From Flavobacteriales bacterium (GTDB lineage Bacteria > Bacteroidota > Bacteroidia > Flavobacteriales > Flavobacteriaceae): a DNA stretch of 64,000 nucleotides. The first letter of the stretch is position 1, and each line of letters opens with the position of its first letter. The notes beneath the pieces were generated by a model. That model had not been told where the DNA came from. It saw only the letters and a program-made list of their open reading frames with translations, and searched no databases. The position numbers and the translations under genes were made by a program. The stretch is taken from the NCBI GenBank assembly GCA_017303755.1, contig JAFLBS010000001.1:248001-312000 (forward strand). The letters are read 5' to 3'. Below, one piece after another: positions 28,649 to 35,807 of this stretch.

Positions 28649-29545
28649 TTATTTTTTCTCAGCGATTCGAAGTTTGGCGCTTCGAGCTCGATTATTTATT
28701 TTGATTTCAGCATCGGATGGAACAATTAATTTTCCAACTAGTTTAAATGGAACCGAAAAGTTTCCGAAGAAATCGCGCTCGGGTTCGCCTTCAAACATTC
28801 CGTTTTTCATGAATCGTTTCACCAATCGATCTTCCAATGAATGGTAGGAAATCACGCTCAATCTTCCTTCGGGTTTTAAAACTTCTAATGATTGTTCTAA
28901 AAACTCCTTCAACACGTCCATTTCCTGATTCACTTCAATTCGAATGGCTTGATATATTTGCGCTAATACTTTATTCTTTACTTTTTCTGGCAAATATTTC
29001 CCTAACACTATTTTCAAATCATCAGTTGTACTGATCGCTCTTTTTTCTCTGGCTTCGATAATGGTTCTTGAAAGTAATGGAGCATTTTTCAATTCGCCAT
29101 AATCATAAAACACGCGTTTTAAATTCGCATCATCATATTCATTAATAACTTTATACGCATCCAAATCGTTTTTTTTGCTCATTCGCATATCTAAACCTGC
29201 ATCAAATCGAGTTGAGAAACCGCGTTCTGGAACATCAAACTGATGCGACGAAACGCCTAAATCAGCCAAAATTCCGTCTACTTGTTTTACTCCATAAAAC
29301 CTCAAAAAACGTTTGATGTATCTGAAATTCTCACTAATTAGAGTAAATCGATCATCTGGTAAAGCATTCGCAATTGCATCTTCATCTTGATCAAAACCAA
29401 ACAACTTTCCGTTAGGCCCAAGTCGACTCAAAATTTCTTTTGAATGACCGCCGCCGCCGAAAGTAACATCAACATAAATTCCGTCTGGTTTGATATTGAG
29501 TCCGTCTACTGTTTCTTTTAAAAGAACTGGATTATGATATTCCAT
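28649..29545 (-). CDS. rsmH: 16S rRNA (cytosine-1402-N4) methyltransferase
   Basis: A SAM-dependent methyltransferase (formerly MraW) acting on C1402 in the decoding site of 16S rRNA. About 298 residues. Motifs: EYHNPVLLKETVDGL, SAM loop VDVTFGGGGHSKEIL, GFDQDEDAI, DGILADLGVSSHQFD, ERGFSTRFDAGLDMRM, IRIEVNQEMDVLKEFL and VISYHSLEDRLVKRF. Three in-frame Met codons precede the sequence EYHNP; the last (29545) matches the usual family start. It overlaps mraZ. Confidence 0.96.
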   Translation of the reverse strand: MEYHNPVLLKETVDGLNIKPDGIYVDVTFGGGGHSKEILSRLGPNGKLFGFDQDEDAIANALPDDRFTLISENFRYIKRFLRFYGVKQVDGILADLGVSSHQFDVPERGFSTRFDAGLDMRMSKKNDLDAYKVINEYDDANLKRVFYDYGELKNAPLLSRTIIEAREKRAISTTDDLKIVLGKYLPEKVKNKVLAQIYQAIRIEVNQEMDVLKEFLEQSLEVLKPEGRLSVISYHSLEDRLVKRFMKNGMFEGEPERDFFGNFSVPFKLVGKLIVPSDAEIKINNRARSAKLRIAEKK

Positions 29546-30005
29546 TGTCATCGTCATTTACATTTCCCATCACATCTTCAGCTAAATCAGCAAAATCAAC
29601 AACCGAATCATCAATGGCTTTTTCGTACAATTCTTTATCCCAAATCTCAACTATATTGATGGCTGAGTTCAGCACAACATCTTTCGTGATTTTTGCAAAA
29701 GTTGACAAATCTTTGGCTACCAATAAACGGCCAAGATTGTCAATTTCAACCACTTTCACTCCAGCTGAAAAACGGCGAATGAAATCGTCATTTTTCTTTA
29801 CAAATCGGTTGAGTTTGTTGACTTTTTGCATCATTAAATTCCATTCGCTCATCGGATACAACTCCAAACACGGCTGAAAAACCGAACGTTTCAAGACAAA
29901 TCCATCTTGAATCGATGCAGACAATTGCTTTTTCAAAGGCGCAGGCAAAAGAAGCCTTCCTTTAGCGTCTACTTTACATTCGTATGTTCCTATTAATGAG
30001 TTCAC
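29532..30005 (-). CDS. mraZ: Transcriptional regulator MraZ
   Basis: 157 residues, first gene of the dcw cluster. MraZ is an AbrB-like DNA-binding protein that represses its own cluster. Two tandem SpoVT/AbrB-like half-repeats are visible: IGTYECKVDAKGRLLLPAPLKKQL and FSAGVKVVEIDNLGRLLVAKDL. Its promoter region (30028-30092) contains four GTGG boxes, three of them at exact 10-nt spacing, as expected of an MraZ operator. The 3' end overlaps rsmH by 14 nt. Confidence 0.95.
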   Translation of the reverse strand: MNSLIGTYECKVDAKGRLLLPAPLKKQLSASIQDGFVLKRSVFQPCLELYPMSEWNLMMQKVNKLNRFVKKNDDFIRRFSAGVKVVEIDNLGRLLVAKDLSTFAKITKDVVLNSAINIVEIWDKELYEKAIDDSVVDFADLAEDVMGNVNDDDNGIS

Positions 30006-30027
30006 AACTGGATTTTATGATAATGAG

Positions 30028-30092
30028 CAAAAATATAAAATAATTTACCACATTTTACCACAAAAATCCACTTTGTTAATAAGTTTTACCAC
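30028..30092 (-). promoter_or_regulatory. mraZ/dcw promoter and probable MraZ operator
   Basis: Reading toward mraZ, GTGG begins at 30092, 30071, 30061 and 30051; the last three are exactly 10 nt apart (GTGGATTTTT, GTGGTAAAAT, GTGGTAAATT). MraZ operators in other bacteria are direct GTGG-type repeats at 10-nt spacing. A -7 box, TATTTTTG (30035-30028), follows. The wider gap 30006-30412 holds only this and the hydrolase promoter on the other strand. Confidence 0.75.
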
Positions 30093-30361
30093 TTGATTGT
30101 TCTTTTACCCTAAAAATTGATTTTATGAATTTTGAAAAATAAATACCGAAACCGTTCTTCATTATTGATTTTTAGAAGAATAATTAAGAAAAAGTTAATT
30201 TTACTACTATTATTTTAATGATTTTAGAGTTTTATCAAAACACACAAAAGCTAAATTTGTGTTGATAATTAACGATTTACAGTAATTAAAGGTTATGAAT
30301 TACAAAGAAGTTTTTACAATTGAATGTAAAAATGTATATTAGCAATCTTAGATATATAGTC

Positions 30362-30369
30362 TATATTTG
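30362..30369 (+). promoter_or_regulatory. Likely -7 promoter box for the hydrolase gene
   Basis: TATATTTG matches TAnnTTTG and lies 43 nt before the ATG at 30413. No convincing -33 box was found. It argues against a start at 30320, which would lie upstream of the promoter. Confidence 0.55.
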
Positions 30370-30412
30370 CAGCTTCAATTACGATACAACACAGAAACTA
30401 TTCAGCATAAAG

Positions 30413-31177
30413 ATGGAAAAAAGTTTAAAAACGGAAGGAAAATACACGTATTACGAAATAGGTGAAGGAACGCCAATCCTTGTATTACATGGACTTATGG
30501 GCGGACTGAGTAATTTTAATGCTGTTGCAGAATATTTTTCTCAAATTGGATACAAAGTTGTGATTCCAGAGTTGCCTTTGTACTCACAAAACATACTTAA
30601 AACGAATGTGAAAGCTTTTGCCAAATTTGTGAAAGATTTCATCACTTTCAAAGGTTTTGATCGTGTAATTTTATTAGGAAATTCATTGGGTGGACACATT
30701 GGTTTGTACCATTCTAAAATGTATCCTGAAAAAGTAGCTGGTTTGGTTTTGACTGGAAGTTCTGGTTTGTACGAAAGTGCTATGGGCGACAGTTACCCAA
30801 AACGTGGTGATTACGAGTACATTAAAACCAAAACGGAAGGCGTTTTTTACGATCCAAAAGTAGCGACCAAAGAAATGGTTGACGAGGTCTTTGCCATTGT
30901 AAACGACCGTATCAAAGTGATTAAAACTCTTACTATTGCAAAAAGTGCTATTCGTCACAATATGGCCAAAGATTTGCCAAAAATGCATGTGCAAACGTGT
31001 TTGATTTGGGGAAAAGACGACAAAGTAACTCCGCCAGAAGTAGCTGAAGAATTCCACAAACTGATGCCCAATTCGACATTGTATTGGATTGACAAATGTG
31101 GACATGCAGCGATGATGGAACATCCTGACGAGTTCAACAGATTGCTTCACGAATGGTTGAAAAAAGTAAATTTATAA
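30413..31177 (+). CDS. Alpha/beta hydrolase
   Basis: A 254-residue cytoplasmic alpha/beta-hydrolase-fold protein. Seen: the oxyanion-hole region LVLHGLMGGLSNF, the nucleophile elbow LLGNSLGGHIGLYHS (Ser in GNSLG), the acid region LIWGKDDKVTPPEVA, and the catalytic His in CGHAAMMEHPDEF. All three triad residues are in place, so it should be active, probably as an esterase or lipase-like enzyme; the substrate cannot be told. The start MEKSLKTEGKYTYYEIG is chosen because the promoter box lies just upstream. Confidence 0.88.
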   Translation: MEKSLKTEGKYTYYEIGEGTPILVLHGLMGGLSNFNAVAEYFSQIGYKVVIPELPLYSQNILKTNVKAFAKFVKDFITFKGFDRVILLGNSLGGHIGLYHSKMYPEKVAGLVLTGSSGLYESAMGDSYPKRGDYEYIKTKTEGVFYDPKVATKEMVDEVFAIVNDRIKVIKTLTIAKSAIRHNMAKDLPKMHVQTCLIWGKDDKVTPPEVAEEFHKLMPNSTLYWIDKCGHAAMMEHPDEFNRLLHEWLKKVNL

Positions 31178-31185
31178 TAGTAAGG

Positions 31186-31208
31186 AAGTCCGTTTTGGAC
31201 TTTTTTAT
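31186..31208 (+). terminator. Short terminator after the hydrolase
   Basis: A 6-bp stem (AAGTCC / GGACTT) with a GTTTT loop and a T run. It lies between the hydrolase and engB. Confidence 0.6.
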
Positions 31209-31222
31209 TTTAACAAAATTCA

Positions 31223-31843
31223 ATGAAAATAAATACCGCCGAGTTTGTCATAAGTAATTCTGACGTGAAAAAATGTCCGTTGGAACGCATTCCTGAATAT
31301 GCTTTTATTGGGCGTTCCAATGTTGGAAAATCGTCGTTGATCAATATGTTGACAGGTCGCAATAGTTTGGCTAAAACCTCATCTCGTCCAGGAAAAACAC
31401 AATTAATTAATCATTTTAAAATTAACAACAATTGGTTTTTGGTGGATTTACCCGGTTATGGTTATGCCAAAGTTTCGAAGAAAACCAAAGAAGTTTTTCA
31501 GAAGTTCATTACTGATTATTTTGAAACTCGCGAGCAATTGGTGTGTGCTTTTGTATTGATTGACATTCGATTGGAAGCACAGAAAATTGATTTGGAATTC
31601 ATCACCTATTTAGGCGAAACACAGGTTCCGTTTTGTATTATTTTTACTAAGGCTGACAAGATTGGAAAAACTAAAGTAGACTCGCATGTTGCGGCGTATA
31701 AAAAACAAATTTTAGCCAACAACTGGGAAGAAATGCCTCCGTATTTTGTGACTTCCTCGGTTGATTCTACAGGAAAAGACCAACTTTTAGACTACATCAA
31801 TTCAATCAATGAAGAAGTATTTAAATCAAGCAACGAATTTTAA
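31223..31843 (+). CDS. engB: Ribosome biogenesis GTP-binding protein EngB/YsxC
   Basis: A 206-residue TRAFAC-class GTPase needed for 50S subunit assembly. G motifs: G1 [11 protein letters not shown] (30-40), G2 region SSRPGKTQ, G3 [11 protein letters not shown]4 FTKADK, and G5-like [13 protein letters not shown]. Length and spacing fit the family. A putative outer-membrane barrel gene begins 4 nt after its stop, and the two are probably co-transcribed. Confidence 0.95.
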   Translation: MKINTAEFVISNSDVKKCPLERIPEYAFIGRSNVGKSSLINMLTGRNSLAKTSSRPGKTQLINHFKINNNWFLVDLPGYGYAKVSKKTKEVFQKFITDYFETREQLVCAFVLIDIRLEAQKIDLEFITYLGETQVPFCIIFTKADKIGKTKVDSHVAAYKKQILANNWEEMPPYFVTSSVDSTGKDQLLDYINSINEEVFKSSNEF

Positions 31844-31847
31844 TTTT

Positions 31848-32408
31848 ATGAAAAAGAGTCTTCTTTTACTCACTATATTATTCACTTTTTCATCTATTTT
31901 CGCTCAAGAAAATCAAACAGTTAGTGTAGAAAAATCGATTTTTGGAGTTCAAACCGGTTTATTGGGAATTTGGGGAAACAACGAATCTCGTTTAACCAAT
32001 CAATTCAGTTTACGCAGTGAAATAGGAATGGATATGGGCGTTTTGATTGGTGGAAACAGCGACGATGGTTTTGTTTTGATTCCGGTACTTCGAGTAGAGC
32101 CAAGATGGTATTACAATCTTGAAAAAAGAAGTAGTAAAGGCAAATCCATTTCTAAAAACAGTGGAAACTTTTTTACATTAAGCACCACTTACAATCCGGA
32201 TTGGTTTAGTCTTTCTAACTCAGACAACATAAAAGTGATTAGTTCTATTGCTATTATTCCAAAATGGGGAATCAAAAGAATCTATGGAGAATCGTTTACT
32301 TTTGAAACCGGTCTCGGAGTTGGATATATAAAATCGTTAAACCCAAATTATGATCTTTTGAGTGATGTAGGTGTTGATTTACACTTACGAATAGGCTATA
32401 CTTTTTAA
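31848..32408 (+). CDS. Putative outer-membrane beta-barrel protein
   Basis: A 186-residue exported protein with a signal peptide (MKKSLLLLTILFTFSSIFAQ). The remainder is an alternation of aromatic and glycine strands (GVQTGLLGIWG, LRVEPRWYYNL, IIPKWGIKRIYG, FETGLGVGYI) ending with LHLRIGYTF, a typical barrel terminus. Function unknown. The frame is open 13 codons further upstream, but that would overlap engB and mask the signal peptide, so ATG 31848 is chosen. Convergent with gldC. Confidence 0.78.
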   Translation: MKKSLLLLTILFTFSSIFAQENQTVSVEKSIFGVQTGLLGIWGNNESRLTNQFSLRSEIGMDMGVLIGGNSDDGFVLIPVLRVEPRWYYNLEKRSSKGKSISKNSGNFFTLSTTYNPDWFSLSNSDNIKVISSIAIIPKWGIKRIYGESFTFETGLGVGYIKSLNPNYDLLSDVGVDLHLRIGYTF

Positions 32409-32412
32409 CAGA

Positions 32413-32748
32413 CTACTTTCCTAACTCCAATTTCTCTGCAAAATATTCACAGAAATCACGCATCGTATCGGCCATTTTCTCGTCGTTAGTAGCTCGTTGA
32501 TACGTATCCGTCATTGCCACTAAAGTTTGATGGAAAAACTGCTTCATTTCGTCTACTGGCATGTCTTTGGTCCACAAATCAATACGCAGGGTTTCTTTGG
32601 CGTTGTTATCCCAGATGGAAAGCATAATGGCTTTGGTTTCTTCATTGTTCACTCCGCCGTCTTGTGCAGTCCACGCTAGTGATTCTGGAACACGATTTTC
32701 GTCTAATAGAACATTGAATTTTATTTCGGATTGGATGGAATTACTCAT
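32413..32748 (-). CDS. gldC: Gliding motility protein GldC
   Basis: A 111-residue protein recognised by sequence and by its place directly after gldB. GldC is known in Flavobacterium johnsoniae as an accessory to gliding on surfaces. Features: SEIKFNVLLDENRVPESLAWTAQDGGV, MLSIWDNNAKETLRIDLWTKDMP, FFHQTLVAMTDTYQRAT. No signal peptide is present, so it is probably cytoplasmic. The start overlaps the gldB stop by 8 nt. Confidence 0.9.
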   Translation of the reverse strand: MSNSIQSEIKFNVLLDENRVPESLAWTAQDGGVNNEETKAIMLSIWDNNAKETLRIDLWTKDMPVDEMKQFFHQTLVAMTDTYQRATNDEKMADTMRDFCEYFAEKLELGK

Positions 32749-33712
32749 TTCGTTTAGGTTTGTATTTTGAATTTTCGAAGATTTGTTTTGCGTCGGTTTT
32801 GATCATGTCTTGCAAGGTGACTTTGTCGTTGTTTTCCATGTAGGAACGCACAATTTGCCAACCTACCCAACGACCAATTCGACCTGGCGATTCGTTATCA
32901 ATTTCGAGATAGAATTTAGAAAACGGTGCTAAATTGATGAACTGACTTGGCAGTTTAGAATTCGTACTATACAACAGTTCTTTAGAAATAAAATATTCCC
33001 AGATGTATGCTTCGTTTTCTTTGCTCCATGCGATTTGTTCAGGCGTGTACCCTATTTTTTCAGCATCGGTATAATTGTCGGCGAGTAAAGCATCTTTTAA
33101 GTACAGTTCTTTTCCGTAATAAATCATTTCTGAGAGTAAAGTTCCGTCGTTTTGAACGGGAATTACGCCGAGTGCAAAACTCGAAGCTACTTCAGGAAGA
33201 ATCTGACGTTGTTCGAAATTTTGAGTGATGTATTCGGGAAATTCGGCATAAAATCGGTGGTCTTTACCCAGAAATAATTCTAATGCAATAATTAATTTAT
33301 CGTTGGCATAAATGGTTTTATTGTTGTAATCCATTTCGCCGATGGCAGTATAAATCTCGGGTGTTTTTACCGTTGGAAAATAGTATTTAATGTGTTTGAA
33401 CAACTCTTCAATATCGGCTTGCTGTTCGTTGAAGTTTTTGTATTTTTTTTGAACTTCTTGATACAATTCGCGCCATTGTGGATGTTGCATTTTTTCAAGC
33501 CACACTTCATCGGGTGTTCCTTCTGGGAAAAAGTCAGGATATTCTGCTTTTACGAGTGACAATTCAGAAGGCTTAGCGTCGAAAAAAGCTTGTTCGAAGC
33601 GGTGCAGTTTCATTTGCACTGGAATTTCTTCAACAGCTTGTTCGACTTTACTTTTTTTATCGCACGAGAAAATAGTAAAAACTAAAAGAACTAATAAAAC
33701 GATTTTTTTCAT
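32741..33712 (-). CDS. gldB: Gliding motility lipoprotein GldB
   Basis: A 323-residue lipoprotein essential for gliding in F. johnsoniae, where its loss abolishes cell movement. The lipobox is at LVFTIFSCDKK (cysteine at residue 17). The body includes LHRFEQAFFDAKPSEL, FPEGTPDEVWLEKMQHPQWRELY, IYANDKLIIALELFLGKDHRFYA, and the C-terminal GRIGRWVGWQIVRSYM. The gldB-gldC arrangement, divergent from nadE, matches the gliding locus I recall from F. johnsoniae. Confidence 0.93.
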   Translation of the reverse strand: MKKIVLLVLLVFTIFSCDKKSKVEQAVEEIPVQMKLHRFEQAFFDAKPSELSLVKAEYPDFFPEGTPDEVWLEKMQHPQWRELYQEVQKKYKNFNEQQADIEELFKHIKYYFPTVKTPEIYTAIGEMDYNNKTIYANDKLIIALELFLGKDHRFYAEFPEYITQNFEQRQILPEVASSFALGVIPVQNDGTLLSEMIYYGKELYLKDALLADNYTDAEKIGYTPEQIAWSKENEAYIWEYFISKELLYSTNSKLPSQFINLAPFSKFYLEIDNESPGRIGRWVGWQIVRSYMENNDKVTLQDMIKTDAKQIFENSKYKPKRNE

Positions 33713-33732
33713 TTTTATTCTATGGTTTTAGC

Positions 33733-33863
33733 CCAGATAGTAGCGGAAATCCTTTTGCTATTTTGAAGTAGTTTTTCTTGCTGAAAAAGAGCGACTGGCA
33801 AGAAGCTCCTTTTTTAGTTAGAAAAACACTTTAAAATAGCGAAAGATTGGAGCGAATAGCTGG
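33733..33863. repeat. Structured intergenic repeat, copy 2
   Basis: A fold-back of about 130 nt between gldB and nadE. The left arm (33733-33778) includes AGCGGAAATCCTTTTGCTAT and the right arm (33820-33863) includes AATAGCGAAAGATTGGAGCG; they are complementary over most of about 45 positions. Read on the other strand it shares CTATTCGCTCCAATCTTT and CAAAAGGATTTCCGCTACTA with the element at 8545-8629. Confidence 0.7.
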
Positions 33864-33929
33864 ATACAGCTTTTTATACCAAATACACAACAACCTTGGA
33901 CAAACTACGTATTTTAATTATTAATTATT

Positions 33930-33937
33930 TATTTTTG
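33930..33937 (+). promoter_or_regulatory. Likely -7 promoter box for nadE
   Basis: TATTTTTG matches TAnnTTTG, 39 nt before the nadE ATG. No -33 box lies at the expected distance. Confidence 0.45.
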
Positions 33938-33975
33938 CAAATATACAGTACCAAACTCAAAATCTCCCATTAAAA

Positions 33976-34782
33976 ATGGCTAAAAAAAGCACAATTCAGG
34001 TTGAAAAAGTGAATGATCATATTGTAAATTGGTTAAAAACGTATGCGGATAACGCAAAAGTAAATGGTTTTGTTGTGGGAATTTCTGGCGGAGTGGATTC
34101 GGCCGTAACTTCTACGTTGTGTGCACAAACCGGATTGACGACTTTGTGTGTGGAAATGCCGATTCATCAGCATCCGAGTCAGGTGAATCGAGGTAGAGAA
34201 CACATTGAGCAATTGCAAAAACGATTTCCGAATGTACAACGTGCGGAAACGAATTTGACGAGTGTTTTTGAGGATTTTGTGCAGCAAGTTCCGAATACCG
34301 AAAACGAACATAAATTGTATTTATCGTTGGCCAATACGAGAGCACGCTTGCGCATGACTACCTTGTATTATTATGCAGGAATTCACGGTTTGCTCGTAGC
34401 GGGAACAGGTAATAAGGTAGAAGATTTTGGCGTTGGATTTTACACCAAATACGGTGATGGCGGCGTTGATTTGAGTCCGATTGCCGATTTAATGAAAAGC
34501 GATGTATACGCTTTAGGAAAATTTCTTGAAATTCCGGATTCGATACAAACGGCTGCACCAACGGATGGATTGTTTGGCGATTCGAGAACGGACGAAGATC
34601 AATTGGGTGCAAGTTATGATGAATTAGAATGGGCGATGAATGCAACTGAAAAAGGAGCAACAATTGATGATTTTTCAGGCCGAGAAAAAGAGGTTTTTTC
34701 CATCTACACGCGCCTAAATAAAGCCAATCAGCACAAGATGCAACCGATTCCAGTTTGTTTGATTCCAGTGAGTTATAAATGA
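33976..34782 (+). CDS. nadE: NH3-dependent NAD+ synthetase
   Basis: A 268-residue enzyme making NAD+ from deamido-NAD+, ATP and ammonia. It carries the N-type ATP-pyrophosphatase loop GISGGVDSAVTS (35-46), plus NTRARLRMTTLYYYA, VAGTGNKVEDFGVGFYTKYGDGGVDLSPIADL (deamido-NAD and Mg site) and AAPTDGLF. No glutaminase domain is attached, so ammonia must be supplied directly. Divergent from gldB, as in other Flavobacterium. Confidence 0.95.
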   Translation: MAKKSTIQVEKVNDHIVNWLKTYADNAKVNGFVVGISGGVDSAVTSTLCAQTGLTTLCVEMPIHQHPSQVNRGREHIEQLQKRFPNVQRAETNLTSVFEDFVQQVPNTENEHKLYLSLANTRARLRMTTLYYYAGIHGLLVAGTGNKVEDFGVGFYTKYGDGGVDLSPIADLMKSDVYALGKFLEIPDSIQTAAPTDGLFGDSRTDEDQLGASYDELEWAMNATEKGATIDDFSGREKEVFSIYTRLNKANQHKMQPIPVCLIPVSYK

Positions 34783-34865
34783 TTTTTTAACATTTTTTCT
34801 GCTTGTTTTATTTTTTTCACTATTTTTACATGCAGTTTTTTTAATTTTTTTCTAAAAATAGAATT

Positions 34866-35495
34866 ATGATAAATGTTTGTTTAGCCGATAATTTTCCTGT
34901 AGTTCATTTTGGAGTGAAGTCCTATTTTAAGGAACACCCCGAAATTAGCGTGGTTTCAAACGTTGGTAGTTTTTTTATGGTTCCGGATGCGCTTCGCAAT
35001 AAAGAAATTAACGTTTTGGTAATCGATTTAGAATTGGACGGCTTAAAAAGTATTTACGAATTAAAAGCGATCATCAAAAACTTCCCTAAAACGAAAGTGT
35101 TGATATTCACTAATTTAAATGAGCAAATTTACGCACCTAATGCGATCAAAGCTGGAGTTGCGGGTTATGTTCACAAATCGGCAAAACTGGAAACATTAGG
35201 AACAACGATTATACGTGTTCATCAAGGTTTGGTGATGTTGAGTGAGAGTTTGAAAAAGAATTTGGCGTTGATTGCCAAGCAGAATAAATCAGAGCGTTTG
35301 TACCGAAAATTATCGAACAGAGAAATTGAGGTGTTGCGTTTCTTGTGTGATGGAAAGAAAAACAACGAAATATCGAAAACATTAGGCTTGAACGAAAAAA
35401 CCATTAGTACGTATAAATTGCGTTTGTTGCAAAAATTGAATGTGACAAATTTGGTGGATTTGGTGAATAAGGCGAAGACGTTGGATATTGTTTAG
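34866..35495 (+). CDS. LuxR/NarL-type response regulator
   Basis: 209 residues. The receiver domain (1-125) has Asp8, phospho-acceptor Asp54 (VLVIDLELDG), the Thr of LIFTN and the Lys of YVHKSA. The C-terminal LuxR helix-turn-helix (about 145-205) reads LSNREIEVLRFLCDGKKNNEISKTLGLNEKTISTYKLRLLQKL. Only one acidic residue sits at the first acidic pocket (ADNF), so metal binding may be atypical. No kinase gene lies beside it. The nadE neighbourhood is shared with gliding loci, but a link to motility is only a guess. Confidence 0.88.
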   Translation: MINVCLADNFPVVHFGVKSYFKEHPEISVVSNVGSFFMVPDALRNKEINVLVIDLELDGLKSIYELKAIIKNFPKTKVLIFTNLNEQIYAPNAIKAGVAGYVHKSAKLETLGTTIIRVHQGLVMLSESLKKNLALIAKQNKSERLYRKLSNREIEVLRFLCDGKKNNEISKTLGLNEKTISTYKLRLLQKLNVTNLVDLVNKAKTLDIV

Positions 35496-35499
35496 AACA

Positions 35500-35524
35500 G
35501 TTTCAGGTTTCAAGTTTCAAGTTT
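35500..35524. repeat. GTTTCA-type microrepeat
   Basis: Three consecutive units GTTTCAG, GTTTCAA, GTTTCAA directly after the response regulator; same family as 22113-22171 and 58564-58606. Confidence 0.7.
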
Positions 35525-35650
35525 GCTTCGCCAGTCGCCCTTCGGGCTCGTGTCAGGTTTTATTAAAATATATAATCTCGGTTCTGATGAATCGGGATTT
35601 TTTTTGCTCAAACTTGACATTGTTTCGCCAGTTTGAGCAAAGCTCTAGAG

Positions 35651-35706
35651 TCCGACGAAGAAGAAATCTCATTAAAAATTGATTATGAGATTCCTCCTTC
35701 GTCGGA
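35651..35706. repeat. REP-like fold-back TCCGACGAAG
   Basis: TCCGACGAAGAAGAAATCTC at 35651 pairs, with a few mismatches, with GAGATTCCTCCTTCGTCGGA ending at 35706, around a loop of about 16 nt. It resembles dispersed REP-like hairpins common in Bacteroidetes intergenic DNA. The rest of 35496-35807 shows nothing coding. Confidence 0.65.
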
Positions 35707-35807
35707 ATGACAAAAAAAATTGGAACAATAAAAGTTAATGAAATTTTAAATCTGCAAATCAGTGACACGAGCAAAGCGAACTGACGAAGTAATCTGCGGC
35801 AGATTGA

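Noticed and set aside
30683-31150. 155-codon frame opposite the hydrolase
   Set aside because: Antisense to a clear hydrolase with an intact catalytic triad; no motif of its own.
34033-34663. Frames opposite nadE
   Set aside because: nadE is intact with full motifs; the antisense frames are composition artefacts.
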